Assembly (NCBI RefSeq): GCF_037042905.1
Contig: NC_087252.1
Location: 16,395,201 to 16,459,200, forward strand
Reading direction: 5' to 3'
From: Lytechinus pictus
Lineage: Eukaryota; Echinodermata; Echinoidea; Temnopleuroida; Toxopneustidae
Length of the DNA stretch: 64,000 nt
Part shown: piece by piece, positions 22,233-33,967 of the stretch
Layout of the letters: every line of letters starts with the position of its first letter
How positions within the stretch are numbered: the first letter of the stretch is position 1
Translations under genes and position numbers: made by a program
Notes under the pieces: generated by a model
Seen by the model: the letters and a program-made list of their open reading frames with translations, nothing else
Databases searched by the model: none
What the model was told of the DNA's origin: nothing

Positions 22233-22389
22233 GGGGTCCGTTTCATAAAGAGTTAAAACTGTTGTAACGTTTCCATTATGAAAACTCCCATGGTAACCTT
22301 GATTTTGATTGGCTGCTGAACCCTATTGCCATGGTAGTTGCCATAATGGCAAAGTTACAGCAGTTGTAACTCTTTATGAAACGGGCCCC
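22233..22389. mobile_element. 157-bp MITE with ~35-bp terminal inverted repeats
   Basis: Left end GGGGTCCGTTTCATAAAGAG, right end CTCTTTATGAAACGGGCCCC; the match extends inward through GTTGTAAC. Non-coding. A partial second copy (GAGTCCGTTTCAATAAGATT) starts at 22392. Confidence 0.85.
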
Positions 22390-22449
22390 TAGAGTCCGTT
22401 TCAATAAGATTAACAACTATACAGATGATATAGTTTTGTTATTTTTCAG

Positions 22450-23640
22450 ATCATTTGGGTAAAGATTGCAGATCTCAACATTTGACTGCTGAGGAAATTG
22501 AAAGGTCAATTACCTCAAAACATCAATTTATCATATCAACCAGTGATGCCGAGTACCAATATTTTTACATTTTAAGGTCAATTTTTTAGAGATCCTCAAA
22601 TTTCAAACATAAGTTGATATTAAAAATAATTAAACATGAACATGCTAATCAAGGACTATGGATGCAAAACATCAATGTTCTGATATTTTAAAGTCATTGA
22701 TCTTAATGTCATTGTCCTCAAGAGGTCAGGAGAGGTCAAATCTTAATTGCATTGGAATTCTTAAATGAGGCCTATGGTAAAATATAACAATGGTGAAAGT
22801 TAAATGCTTTAATCATTATATGCTATGATCAGACCAGTGTTTTATTTGTAAAAATGAAAAATTCTCACAATGGCCTCCATTTTGGATTTATGCAAATTAG
22901 ATGTCTTTCCACTACATGGATTTTTCTGGACTTTAGTTTGTCATTTTGGAGACTTCATGGAAATGCATTGTGCTGAAATAAATTGTATTGCAATTTTTTC
23001 ACGAGAGGCCTGTCTATCATAAACCACTGATGCTAAGTATCGATATTCTTATATGTTAAGGTTATTGACCTTTGTCAGTGCTCCAGGGTCAAAGGTCAAC
23101 ATTTATAATACTTTCTAGAATATCAGGTTACCTTGAAAGTCAATATTGAATAATAATTTTGTTTGCATTATTACTATATTTATCATGAACTAATGATGCA
23201 AAACATCAATTTTCTGATATTTTGAGGTCGTTGGCCTTAAGGTCATTGACCTCTAGAGGTCAGCAGAGGTCAAATCTGACTTGCATCATAATTTAAAGTC
23301 GAAGCCTATGGTAATATATAACATTGGTGAAAGGTAAATGCTTTAATCATAATTTTTAAAAGTGCTATGAACAGACCAGTGTTTGTACTACTATTAGTAA
23401 TCATGACTGAAAATTCTTACGATGGCCGCCATATTGGATTTATGCAAATTAAACGTCTTTCCACAACATGGATTAAAAAAAAAATTAGTATGTAATTTTG
23501 GGGACTTCAAGGAAATGCATGGCGGTGAAAAATTTATGTTGCAATTTGTTTGTGTTTGACCCCCTAAATTAGTAATTTTTCCTGGACTATAAAGCTAACA
23601 AATTTTTCACAAATTTGAAATGAAATGTGGTTGTGTTTAT
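22450..23640 (-). repeat. Two inverted diverged copies of the 556-bp family
   Basis: On the minus strand this follows the 556-bp unit order (ATTTGCATAAATCCAAAATGG, TCAAAGGTC, AAGGTCAATGAC). Two units in tandem, much more diverged than the main array. Ends in TTTTTCCTGGACTATAA near 23593, the family border. Confidence 0.8.
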
Positions 23641-24189
23641 TTTGATACACACTGTACAACATGATATGGCCAGAGGGCATGACTTTGACAGCCCCCTGAG
23701 AGGGGTAGGCGTCGATGTGCCAGCCCTTTTTATGGAGCTTATAGAGAAAAGCCTAATCTATCCAAGTGATTAAAAAGCATAAATAAGTGCATACAATTTT
23801 TAACTACTGTGTACACTACATGCATAGTCTACGAAAATGCATACAAAACGCGACATTTGTGAAAGTTGAGTAGTCAACTTTGATACCTTATGAATTGATT
23901 AAAAAGAATGAGACCAAGTTAAAATTGCATCCACATGATAACAGTATATCAATAAAGTTTTATGGAACATTTCAAGGTAATTGCTCCATTTTTCTTAGAT
24001 TTATGTAAAATCATGTATTTCCAAAATTTACAATTTTGGGGAAAAAATGAAAAAAATGCAGTTTTCTACTTAAAATCTCAGCCAAATTTTTATATTTATC
24101 CTCTATAAATAGTACCACATTATAGGATATTTATTTATCTTTCATATGACACTAATTTTGTGGCAATTGAATGTTCATGTCAAAATTTA

Positions 24190-24395
24190 TGTACGAAAAT
24201 TCAAATATTCTGAAAATTTGGCGGCCATTTTGGATTTATGCAAATTAGACAGCTTTCCACTACTGGGATTTTTTTGGACTTTTAGTATGTCATTTTGGGG
24301 ACTTCAGGGAAATGCATTATGGTAAAAAAAATTATATTGCAATTTGTTTGCGGTTGACCCCCAAAATCAGTTATTTTTCCTGGACTATTAGCCTC
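24190..24395 (-). repeat. Partial inverted copy of the 556-bp family
   Basis: GGATTTATGCAAATTAGAC through TTTTTCCTGGACTAT matches the terminal part of the family on the minus strand. The DNA between 23640 and 24190 shows no gene. Confidence 0.75.
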
Positions 24396-24807
24396 TCCGC
24401 TTTTCTTTTTCGATTTTCGCAACCTGAAGATTTTTTGCTGGCCATGATACTTAAGAACTTTGTAGTTGGGCGTGGTCGCCTGGGCACCATGAGTTGCAGA
24501 TTGGCGAGTTTGAATTCGCTCCTTGCCCGCTTTCCAGACCATAATGCGCATGCTCGTAACTTCGAGAATTTATCGGAAGTCTCTTTGGGACGGAATGTAT
24601 GAATGCGGAAATAATAACACGAATTCTTGTAATGTGATCGAGGCGGTCTGATACGGTTATTATCAATTTCCACTTTCCAAATAACTATGGAGCGCAAGTT
24701 ATCCCGACCTACAACTAGCTACACGGCGGGTCATTGCTTGCTTGTTATTGGTGTTGAACGTGACGATGTTAACATGGGCTTTGTAGCCTATGCAATAATA
24801 GGTATAT

Positions 24808-24872
24808 GGCTTAAAAAGAATGCAACTTGTATGACTTATACTAGTTGCATTCTTTTTAAACCATACCCATAC
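24808..24872. repeat. Imperfect palindrome
   Basis: TGGCTTAAAAAGAATGCAAC and its near-complement GTTGCATTCTTTTTAAACCA face each other across about 17 bases. Could be a tiny hairpin element or the border of the minisatellite that follows. Confidence 0.6.
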
Positions 24873-24882
24873 ACAATTTCAG

Positions 24883-26095
24883 CGCCCCCTAGTTCTAACA
24901 TCAATTTGGCGCCCCCCTCGTTCGAACTTCACTTTGGCGCCCCAAGTTCGAATAGCAATTTGGCGCCCCTAGTTCGAACATTCAATCGGCGCTCCCCGAT
25001 GTCGAACATAAATTTTGCGCCCCTACGTCGAACATCAATTCGGTGCACCCCCCCCTACGTCGAACATTTATTTGACCTCCCTAGGTCGAACATCAATTTG
25101 GCGCCCCCAATTGGAACATCAAATTGGCGCCCCTAGTTGGAATATCAATTCGGCGCCCCCTAGTTCAAACATCAATGTGGTGCCCCTAGTTCGAACATCA
25201 ATTCGGCGCCCCCCCCCCCTAGTTCGAGTATCAATTCGGAGCCCCTACATATAGGTCGATCATCAATTCGCCCCCCCCCCCCCCCCCGCCGTTCGAACAT
25301 CAATTCGGCCCCCAGTTCGATTATAATTTTGGCATCCCTTCGAACTCAATTTGGCTTCCCTAGTTCGAATATCATTTCGCCCCCCCCCCCCAGCTCGAGT
25401 ATCAATTTGGCGCCCCCCTAGTTCGAACATCAATTCGGCGCCCCCTAATTTGAGTATCAGTTTGGCGCCCCCCTAGTTCGAACATCGATTCGCCCCCCCC
25501 CCCAGTTCCAGTATCAATTTGGCGCCCCCAGTTCGAACATCATTTTAACATCCCTTCGAACATCATTTCGGCGCTCGAATATCAATCCGGCGCCCCTACA
25601 TGTAGGTCCAACATCAATTTGGCGCCCCATAGTTCGATTATCAATTTTGCGCCCCCTAGTTCCAACATCAATTCTGAGCCCCCCTAGTTCGAGTATCAAT
25701 TTGGCGCCCCCTAATTCGAACATCGATTCGGCCCCCTTCCCCCCCCCCCTAGTTCGAGTATCAATCTGGCGCCCCCAGTTCGAACATCATGTTAACATCC
25801 CTTCGAACATCATTTCGGCGCCCTCCTAGTTCGAATATCAATTCGGCGCCCCTACATGTAGGTCAAACATCATTTTGGCGCCCCTAGTTCGAATATTATT
25901 TCGCCCCCCCTAGCTCGAGTATCAATTTGGCGCCCCCCCCTTAGTTCGAACATCAATTTGGCGCCCCTACGTCGAACATCAATTCGCCCCCCCCCCCCCC
26001 GTTCGAACATCAATTCGGCCCCCAATTCGAACATCATTTTGACATTCCTTCGAACATCATTTCGGCGCCCTTTTGGTTCGAACATCATTTTCTTT
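24883..26095. repeat. C-rich minisatellite, unit ~24-31 bp
   Basis: About forty imperfect units of GCGCCCCTAGTTCGAACATCAATTCG, with C runs of varying length. TTCGAA at the centre of most units is palindromic. Some larger blocks are duplicated (for example around 25500-25600 and 25760-25830). All frames open here are by-products of the repeat. Confidence 0.95.
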
Positions 26096-26545
26096 CCTGC
26101 TCTTCCTCTTTTTTCTCTTTCTTTCCCCTCTTCTTCTCCTTTTTTCTTCTTTTCTTTCCCCTCTATTTTCTTCTTTTCTTTCCCCTCTCTTTTTTCTTCC
26201 TTCTCCCCTCTCTCTCCTTTTATTTTCCCCTCTTTCTCTTTTTTCTTCCCCCTCTCCCCCCCCCTCCCTTTTCTTCTCTTCCTCTTTTCTCTCCTTTTCT
26301 TTCCTCTTTTTCCTCTTTCTCTTTTTCTTCTCTTCCTTTCCCCTCTTCCCCTCTCTCTTTTTTCTCCTTTTCCTTTCCCTCTCTTTTTCCTTCTCTTTCT
26401 TTCCCCTTTTCCTCTCCCTTTTCCTTCCCTTCCTTCCCCATCTTCCCTTTTTCTTCTTTTCTTTCCCCCTTTCCTCTCTCTTTTTTTCTCCTTTTCCTTT
26501 TCCCTCTTCCCCTCTTTTTTCTCTTTCTTTCCCTCTTCTTTTTTT
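26096..26545. repeat. Pyrimidine (CT) tract ~450 bp
   Basis: Almost pure C/T on the plus strand with TTTCTTTCCCCTCTT-like words. It continues directly from the minisatellite and ends at a G run near 26550. Lys/Arg/Glu-rich and Phe/Leu/Ser-rich frames here are artefacts of composition. Confidence 0.95.
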
Positions 26546-27183
26546 TGCCAAGGGGGGGGGGGGACCGCTTTATACCTTTTTCTTGTAAGCAATGTATGCA
26601 AAGTTTCTGGGCATCTTCATTGATAACTTAAAGCCCAAGTATGGTTTTGGTTAGAAAGATGAAGTTTTTATCAACCTTTTGAAAAATGTGGCATTTCTGC
26701 TCCAGACACCGGGAAATGAAATGAAATACACAAAAAGTAACTGTTAATAACAAAATATCAGTCAGCAATGAACTACCACTAGATGGAGCTATGTGTACAA
26801 ATCTGTGGTAAAATCTCGGGGGCATCCCGACAGTTTATATTTTTGTCAAATGTAAAGAAAATAGATGGATTAGGTGAAAATCATTCACGGGGTTGTTTGT
26901 TTGTTTGTTTGTGTTCTTTAATAATAAAAACCCATTAAACCAGGGAGGTGCTTGGCATTATTATTTCTTAATTCTATACCCCCCCCCCCCCGCCATGACA
27001 AATAACGCTGATTACCGTTGGTTTGATATATACCATTATACTCTTCACCCTTTATCCTTCACCCATAAGTGCTCAGATATACCCCCTATTATGCCCCAAA
27101 TAATAAAAACCCCTAAAACCAAGTTGTGCTGCATGGCATTATATTTCTTCATTGCATACCCCCCCCCCCCCCCCGCGCGGCCC
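26546..27183. repeat. Duplicated ~170-bp unit with C runs
   Basis: AATAATAAAAACCC...CATTATT(A)TTTCTT followed by a C run occurs at about 26920-26992 and 27100-27175. 26600-26880 shows no recognised gene. Confidence 0.6.
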
Positions 27184-27256
27184 GCGCGTTTCCGTTTGAC
27201 ACCCTGGCGAAGGCAATCTCCGCAAAAATAGCTACAAAGCGACTAGTGAAGAGTCT
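27184..27256 (+). repeat. Left arm of a 73-bp inverted repeat
   Basis: GCGCGTTTCCGTTTGACACC through GACTAGTGAAGAGTCTA; its reverse complement is at 33053-33126 with few differences. The pair encloses the L1-like LINE. Confidence 0.85.
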
Positions 27257-30121
27257 AAGTTTGTTTACATTATCAGCTGGGCGCGCGATGCAAAAGTCTG
27301 CGCCGAAGATATCTACAGAACATGTGCAAATAATGCAGCTGAGCTATTGCAGCTGAGCTTAATACTATTGTACAGATGGAAAGGGATAACGATGGTAGAT
27401 ATAATATATTCGACTGTGAATTAGATGGAATTAGAATTATAATAAGAAATGTTTATTTTCCAACTAGGAACAAGGCAAATGAGCAAATAGATTTCCTGAA
27501 AAAAAATCAATATCATAAATAAAATGTTTTCTCTCAGTCATGTTATTATATTAGGTGGTGATTTCAACATGATATTAGATGATAAATTAGATCATATGGG
27601 GTCAACCATACAGGTGAAATCTAGATTTAATACATATTTTTTGGAGTTCATGGACAAGTTTCAATTAATAGATATTTGGAGGAAAAGATATCCAGGATCG
27701 GAAAACAACAGTTTACTTTCAGACAGAAGACACCACCTATTCAAAATAGGCTAGATTATTGGATAATATCAAAAGAAGTTGAAACATTGGTGTTGGAATG
27801 TGACATTTTACCGTCTATAACTCCAGACCATTCTGGAATATTGCTTACCTGTACTAGTGGAAAAAAGAAGTGAAGCGAGGTCCTTCATACTGTTACTATG
27901 TTATGATAAATAATATGTTTCTGCTATGAAAAATGGTATTCTTAATTGAAAAAAGCAATACAGAAATGTCTTTTCTAATTACTCATTGCTTTGGGGCTTT
28001 ATTAAATAAAAGATTAGAGATCATACTCGAAAATATTCTAAAGAAAATGCACGAGAAAGAAATAAGCAAAAGCTGATTTTAGAGTCTGAAGTGAAATACT
28101 TAGAACAGCAAATTGCTGTGAATAACTCTGATGTTTTGCGGAAAATTTTGGAGGAAAAAAGAAAACTCCTTAAGAAGTTATTTGACTTTGGCCTTGATGG
28201 TCTCAAAGTAAGGTCACGCGCGGCCTGGAGTGAAAAGGGGGAAAAGAATTTTGCATTTTTTAAACAACTTGTGTTATCAAATAAACGTAAATCAGAGATT
28301 CATAAATTAATACGTGAAGATATAATCAGATACATAGCGACCGTGAAGGTGAAATTCTAAAAATCATCAAATTATTCTACAGTTCCTTATATTCTTGTAA
28401 GGGAGTTTGCAATGATGTTGAAAATTTACTGAAAAAAATTCCCTTTCCTCCAAGGTATTACTAAATTATCAGAAGACAATAAAAATAGATGTGAAGGTAA
28501 ATTAAGCAAAAGTGAATGTTTTGAGGCTTTGAAAAGCATGCAACTTAATAAAGCCACAGGTAATGATGGTTTAACCACAGAATTCTACTCCACTTTTTGG
28601 TGTGTAATTGATGACCTATTGGTTGATTGTTTAAATGAAGCTTTTGAAAAAGGTGAATTGTCTGCATCACAGAAACAAGGAGTAATCACTCTAATTGAAT
28701 AATTAGGTAAAAACCCTCTATACATTAAAAACTATAGCCCTATTTAAGATTCTCACTAAAGGTCTTGCCAAAAGAATTAAAGAGATTCACCCCGAAATTA
28801 TACAGGTTGACCAGGTTTATGGATACATTAATAATCGAAATATAGGCGAAGCAGTTCGTCTTATATTGATATTTTGTTTCAGGCTTTGAATAACAATATA
28901 TAAAAGGCTATCTATTAGCGGTGGATTTTGAAAAAGCATTTGACCCTGTATCGCATGAGTTTATACAAAATGTATTATAAATATTTGGATTTCGTGTATC
29001 TTTTAGACAGTGGATCAAAACTTTGACAGTGGAGCATGTAGTTGTGTTGTGAATGGTGGCTTCACAACTGTTATTTTGATATGCAGAGGTAAGACAGGGA
29101 GATCACCTCTCGCCTTACATTTTTATATTATCTATTGAATTATACTTGCAAACGTTATAATAAATGATACAGGGGTTAAGGGTGTTTTATTGGCTCAGAA
29201 TGAAGTTAAACAAGTGCTGTATGCTGATGATGTATCGATTTTTGTACGAGATGAACGGTCCTTAGAAAGACTTGAATTACTTTTTGATGTTTTTGGTAAA
29301 TTAAGTGGTCTCATATTAACCAAGGATAAAATTAATTTAATGAGATTAGGAACCAGTACAAACCAGGACTTTGTCCCAAAAGGATGAAATATGGTTAAAG
29401 AAGTGAAGATTTTGGGAACATATTTTACCATGGATGTGGAGATCAAAGAAGAAATGAACTACAAATAAATATTAAGCAAAATAAAAAAAGTTATTGAGTT
29501 TGGGGAAGCAAAGAGATTTGACCATATTAGGGAAAATTCATCTTCTAAAAACTTATGCACTCTCAAAGCTGATTTATGTCTCATCTTTGATTGTGGTCCC
29601 GAAGTGGGTTTATGTGAAAATAGAAAGAATCACATTCGAATTTATTTGGAATGGACAAGATAAAATAAAAAGAAACACAATGTATCAAAACTATGAAAAT
29701 GGAGGTTTACGAGTAACAAATTTTGAAGTTTTTATTAAAGTACAACGTGTAATGTGGATGAATAGATTAATATATTGTAACAATCAGATGAATGGAAAAC
29801 GCTGTTCAATAGTTTATGTAAATCAATTGGCGGTGTGTTCATTTTTCAATGTAATTATCAATACCGCCAAGATCAAAGCAAAGTTACCAACATTCTATGT
29901 TGAAATGTTAAGAGTTTGGCAAGGAATAGAATAATGTAGGACAAAGGAGAATGGTTGTGTTTCAAACACTATAATATTTAATAACAAACATGTATGTATT
30001 GATAGCAAAATGGTATTTGATATAAAACTCTTTATACTCATAACATATTTAAACTTTAATTTTTTTATCTTACTTTTCAAACCGCGGTTTGGACACTAAT
30101 GATATTTAAAAAATATATGGT

Positions 30122-30129
30122 ATTATGAT
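30122..30129. repeat. Target-site duplication, left copy
   Basis: ATTATGAT, identical to 31660-31667 on the other side of the hAT element. Confidence 0.85.
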
Positions 30130-31659
30130 CAGGGCCGTAGCTAGAGGGGGGGGGGGGGGTATGGGGGTGTGACACCCCCCCCCCCCCAACATACATGGCA
30201 GTCGGCAAAATCATGTACCAGTTGGAAAAATGGAGGATAGGGAGAAAAAGAAAGAGGGAAAGAAAGGAAGAGAAAAAAGAAAGAAGGAGAGAGGGGGAGA
30301 GAAAGAAAGAAAGAAAAAAGGAAAGAAATATAGGGGTACTAACTTCCCTAACTTCGAAGAAAGTTACGACTTATAGAGTAAAGACAACCAGTTGGCAAAT
30401 CCAAGTCCATGTAGCCAGGCTTAGAGCCCTACTAGTCAGCAAAATACAAAGAACAAAACAGATGGAGCTATAAGGAGCTATAATAACACACAAAGTAAGC
30501 CCCCGGTCCTCCCCCAATATAAACAAGCTTGTGAGTTTGCAAATTATACAATTATTGACGATTTAACAAACACATTAGTTTTGTAAAATTAGAGGCAAGA
30601 CTAGGTAAAGAAATATGGGGTGGGATGAATTTCCAAGGTTTAAGTTGAATAATCAAAGCCAAAGTATAGTTGGAAAATTATAAAGTGGGCCTATTAAAGT
30701 GGCAGAACACTACGCTCTATACCAGTCAGCAAAGTGATGTACAAGTACTGCCCCGTTTCAGATCTGAAAAGAACAGAACACAAGACTTAAAAAACTGGTA
30801 ACTTTGCAGTTGGCAAAAAACACATAAATGTTCGTAGTTATTTTTACTAAATTCTGTCGCCGAAGATTTTTTTTTAATTTAAGGTGTCAGAATGTGCTTG
30901 GGGTGGGGATGGGTGGGAGTGGGGACATGTTGGGGTTGCAGTCAATCAAGTCAATTTCATTGGTGCAATCAATTCCAGGCTTCAAACATGCAGTTTGAAA
31001 GCTGTCTAATCCCTTTTATCCCAAGAACTGTCATAAAACTACTACTACATAAAAACGACTTCTTTCAAATGCCAGTACATGTGAGTAATTAGCTAGCATA
31101 CATGCTGCTAATTATCTGCCCTGATTCATTACTGTTAATATTGTTTGATTGTGATCCTGGAAATTGAAACAGATTTGAACATTGTCAACAACGGATCAAC
31201 CTGAGCAACCTCAGAAACGGAAGCGGATCAAACTTCAATGTAAAGTTTGTGGATCCATATTTTCCGACGACTATAGAAACAAACATAATCGCTTACAGCA
31301 CCCTAAAATGGTGGAAAAAATTAACAAATCTTTGATTTTGATATTATTAATGCATAGGGTATATCATTATACTGCAAGTTAGCAACTACGGCACACTAGC
31401 CTTTCTATTTTGATCCAAAATGTTTATTTTTACAGTGCAAATATCTTTGTATATCTTTGTATAATTTACCTTAAAGTCTTCACCAAATGCGACTAAATCA
31501 ATTCTAAAAATTCTAAATCTTTTAGCATGTGATTATTGTAGGGGGGGGGCCACATCAGACTCCCCCTTTGCTCACGTTGGCGCTGTCACGCCAAATTTAG
31601 TTGGCAAATTTAGCTGGTACACCCCCCCCCCCAACAAAATGCTTCTGGCTACGGCCCTG
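30130..31659. mobile_element. hAT-superfamily element, non-autonomous, 1530 bp
   Basis: Begins CAGGGCCGTAGCTAG and ends CTGGCTACGGCCCTG: inverted termini of the CAGGG type, followed at each end by G or C runs. It is flanked by a perfect 8-bp duplication, ATTATGAT, the length made by hAT transposases. Inside are a GAAA-rich purine tract (about 30235-30330) and one short frame with a zinc finger (31182-31382). It interrupts the C-terminal region of the L1-like LINE, so it is younger than that LINE. No hAT catalytic core is visible. Confidence 0.9.
31182..31382 (+). CDS. Short zinc-finger frame inside the hAT element
   Basis: Basic lead KRKRIKLQ, then CKVCGSIF and RNKHNRLQH, giving C-x2-C...H-x4-H. 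Such single fingers often stand at the N-terminus of hAT-type transposases. The annotated frame opens without a clear ATG context and stops after 66 residues. Probably the leftover first exon of a lost transposase. Confidence 0.45.
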   Translation: MSTTDQPEQPQKRKRIKLQCKVCGSIFSDDYRNKHNRLQHPKMVEKINKSLILILLMHRVYHYTAS

Positions 31660-32624
31660 ATTATGATGCTCTGCCAATTGGGTGGAAACGTTCATTCAGG
31701 CTTAATCCATTAATCAGTAATCAGCCCCATGACGTCCATATCTCTTTAGAACTATTGGGAAGAAATGTAGATCTGTTCAAAGCAATTATATAGATATTTT
31801 ATTAACGGTTTAAAAAAGACGGATGACATGCATGAAATCAAATCGCATTTTCTCAGGTTTAATAGTAAAACAAATTCGGCATATTTTAATGAGACCGCGT
31901 TTTTCTACCTTGCATTGTAAACTTAGGGAATTTCAGTTTAAACAGCTGCACGGGGTTATTTACACATATGATAAACTTCATACAATAGGTTATATTTTAT
32001 CTATAACATAAAATGTTCGTTTTGTTACCAATAATTTGAAACTCTTGATCACTTATTTAAAAGTTGCCCGAACGTTCAAGCACTTTGGAAAAATATTGGA
32101 CATAAATTAAGGTTAAAAGAATTGGAGAATCTCTCCATGGAATACACTTTGTTAGAGATTGATGGAAGTTCAAATAGGATAAAATTTTTAAATACAGTAA
32201 TTTTAATAGTTAAAAAAGAGATTTATTCTGCAAAGCAGGAAGCTGTTTTGCCATCTGTTGGAATCATAATAAAACATTGTAGAAAATATAGGGAAGAGGA
32301 ATATAAGATTGCACAAGAGAGGAATACCTTGGCAATACATCTCCAGAAATGGGAACAAGTTGATTTATAGAGTAACGAATGGATGCGTATATTTCATTTT
32401 TATTATTACTTTTTTTTTTCTTCTCCAAGTATGTAAATGTATTACACAATGTTTTGTAATATTAGTCTTATGTTATTATGTAATTTTCAGTAAGTGTGAT
32501 CAAATGTTACCTTTAATAATTATTTGCAATATTCATTTCGTCTTGTAATGTTTTGTGATACATGTAGGATATGTTTGTTCTTCTCCGGCCTTCTTCTTTT
32601 TCTTCTTCTTATCATCATCACTAG

Positions 32625-32720
32625 TATCATTATTACATGTATTATTATTATTATTAGTGAGTAGTAGTAGTAGTTGTAGCAGTAGTAGTAGCTAGTAGCA
32701 GTAGTAGTATCGGTGGTAGT
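32625..32720. repeat. TTA/TAG microsatellite
   Basis: ATTATTATTATTA followed by GTAGTAGTAG and TTGTAGCAGTAGTAG. Non-coding; lies at the 3' end of the LINE. Confidence 0.9.
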
Positions 32721-33052
32721 AGGACTTAGCTGTTTTAATTCGGTTTAGAATCATTTTGAAACAATTATAAGTGGGAAACAACTGGACTTCTACATGATGT
32801 AGATTCTCCTTCGTTTTGTACTATTGTATTTTCTTATCATTGTTATTACCGCTTACTGAATTGATTTTGGCTATTGCCCAAATTCTAGGTTTTTCACCTC
32901 CTTGTGTATCCAAACGCTACTGCAAAACATGTTCGGATTTAATTCATATGACTGCTCTCTGTACATGAAGGGCCGTGTATTGGCTGTAGATTGCATGCTG
33001 GCGCGGGGAGACTCGCCAGTGTCTGACGCTCATATCTAACCAGCGACGAATG

Positions 33053-33126
33053 TAGACTCTTCACTAGTCGCTTTGTAGCTATTTTTGCAGAGATTGCCTT
33101 CGCCAGGGTGTAAAACGGAAACGCGC
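33053..33126 (-). repeat. Right arm of the 73-bp inverted repeat
   Basis: TAGACTCTTCACTAGTCGCT through GGAAACGCGC; reverse complement of 27184-27256. Confidence 0.85.
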
Positions 33127-33283
33127 CCCCAGCCCGGCCATGACTAGTCCCGGGTCACGTGACACCCGACGGCTTTAGGTGTAATAATAATAATAATAAT
33201 AATTGGATTTATATAGCGCTTTTTCCAGAGGATACAAAGCGCTGTTGATTGCATAAGACAAGTTAAGGTTTATGGTTATATAA

Positions 33284-33843
33284 CCCGGGGGGGGGGGGCC
33301 ACTTACATTGACGAGTGGATACCATGCGCGACCAAAAAACACGTAAAAAGGATGTCTTTTTCACGACAGGGCACGTTACGTACGTAACGTGATAAGGGTG
33401 TCAAAAACACAAAAATAATGAAAAAAGGGTATCTATTTCGCTATGAAAATTACGTGTTTAGGGTAGAATTCGCGGGGATGATAAAACAAAATTAAAATGT
33501 TTTATAAAGGATGTCCTTTTTGCCCCAACACTTCGTGTTTAGAGTCCGATTTGCGCGAGGTGTAGAAGGTGGGGTCGTACTATTACAATAAGGTAAAGCC
33601 GACGACCGAAGGACCCGTAACAATCAAACATTCCTGTACTTGTTTAGGGGTTCATTTCAGGGAACATTTGCCAAGAGTATCGTTTTGTTTCCAATACTTG
33701 TTAAGGGTAGGGTTTCACACGCCAATACTTGTTAAGGGGTGCATTTTCAGAATATGGAAATTACGTGTTTAGGGTGCTTTTCGAGACACCATGGTCGCGC
33801 ATGGTATCCACTCGTGAATGGAAGTGCCCCCCCCCCCCCCGGG
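33284..33843. mobile_element. 560-bp CCCGGG-ended inverted-repeat element
   Basis: Left end CCCGGGG with a G run, then CCACTTACATTGACGAGTGG and ATACCATGCGCGACC. Right end GGTCGCGCATGGTATCCACT, CGTGAATGG, then a C run and GGG. Flanking 8-mers TTATATAA (33276-33283) and TTATTTAA (33844-33851) differ by one base, an 8-bp duplication candidate. Inside are degenerate units CGTGTTTAGGGT and CTTGTTAAGGG. Relatives of its ends occur near 37835 and 40495. Confidence 0.75.
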
Positions 33844-33967
33844 TTATTTAAGTGTGTTTTGAGATGTTTTTTGAAGAGGTTAAGAGAAGAGAGGTTTCGA
33901 ATAGATGGAGGGAGTTTGTTCCACAGACGGGGGGGGGGGGGGGGCAAGAGATTGAAAGGAGTTGAAA

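Larger units (their letters stand above)
27370..32400 (+). pseudogene. L1/Tx1-like LINE, decayed, split by a hAT element
   Basis: Plus-strand ORF2 remnants appear in order. Endonuclease: VIILGGDFNMILDD at about 27538 and later ITPDHSG near 27820. A linker with QQIAVNNSDVLRKILEEK lies at 28091-28360. The RT has NKATGNDGLTTEFY near 28550, VDFEKAFDPVSHEF near 28920 and VLYADDVSIFV near 29215, then LGTYFTM. The thumb and C-terminal parts are at 29494-29934 (GKIHLLKTYALSKLIY, NYENGGLRV). The frame resumes after the insertion, near 32040-32370, ending QKWEQVDL. Stops and shifts are frequent, so it is old. The 3' end runs into a TAG microsatellite near 32640. Confidence 0.85.

Noticed and set aside
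24371..24697. Overlapping frames of about 90-110 aa on both strands
   Set aside because: Mutually overlapping, no domain, no splice borders; partly within a copy of the 556-bp repeat family.
25870..26623. Long frames rich in Lys/Arg/Glu or Phe/Leu/Ser
   Set aside because: They lie in the CT tract and the C-rich minisatellite; several frames on both strands are open at once, which is a composition effect.
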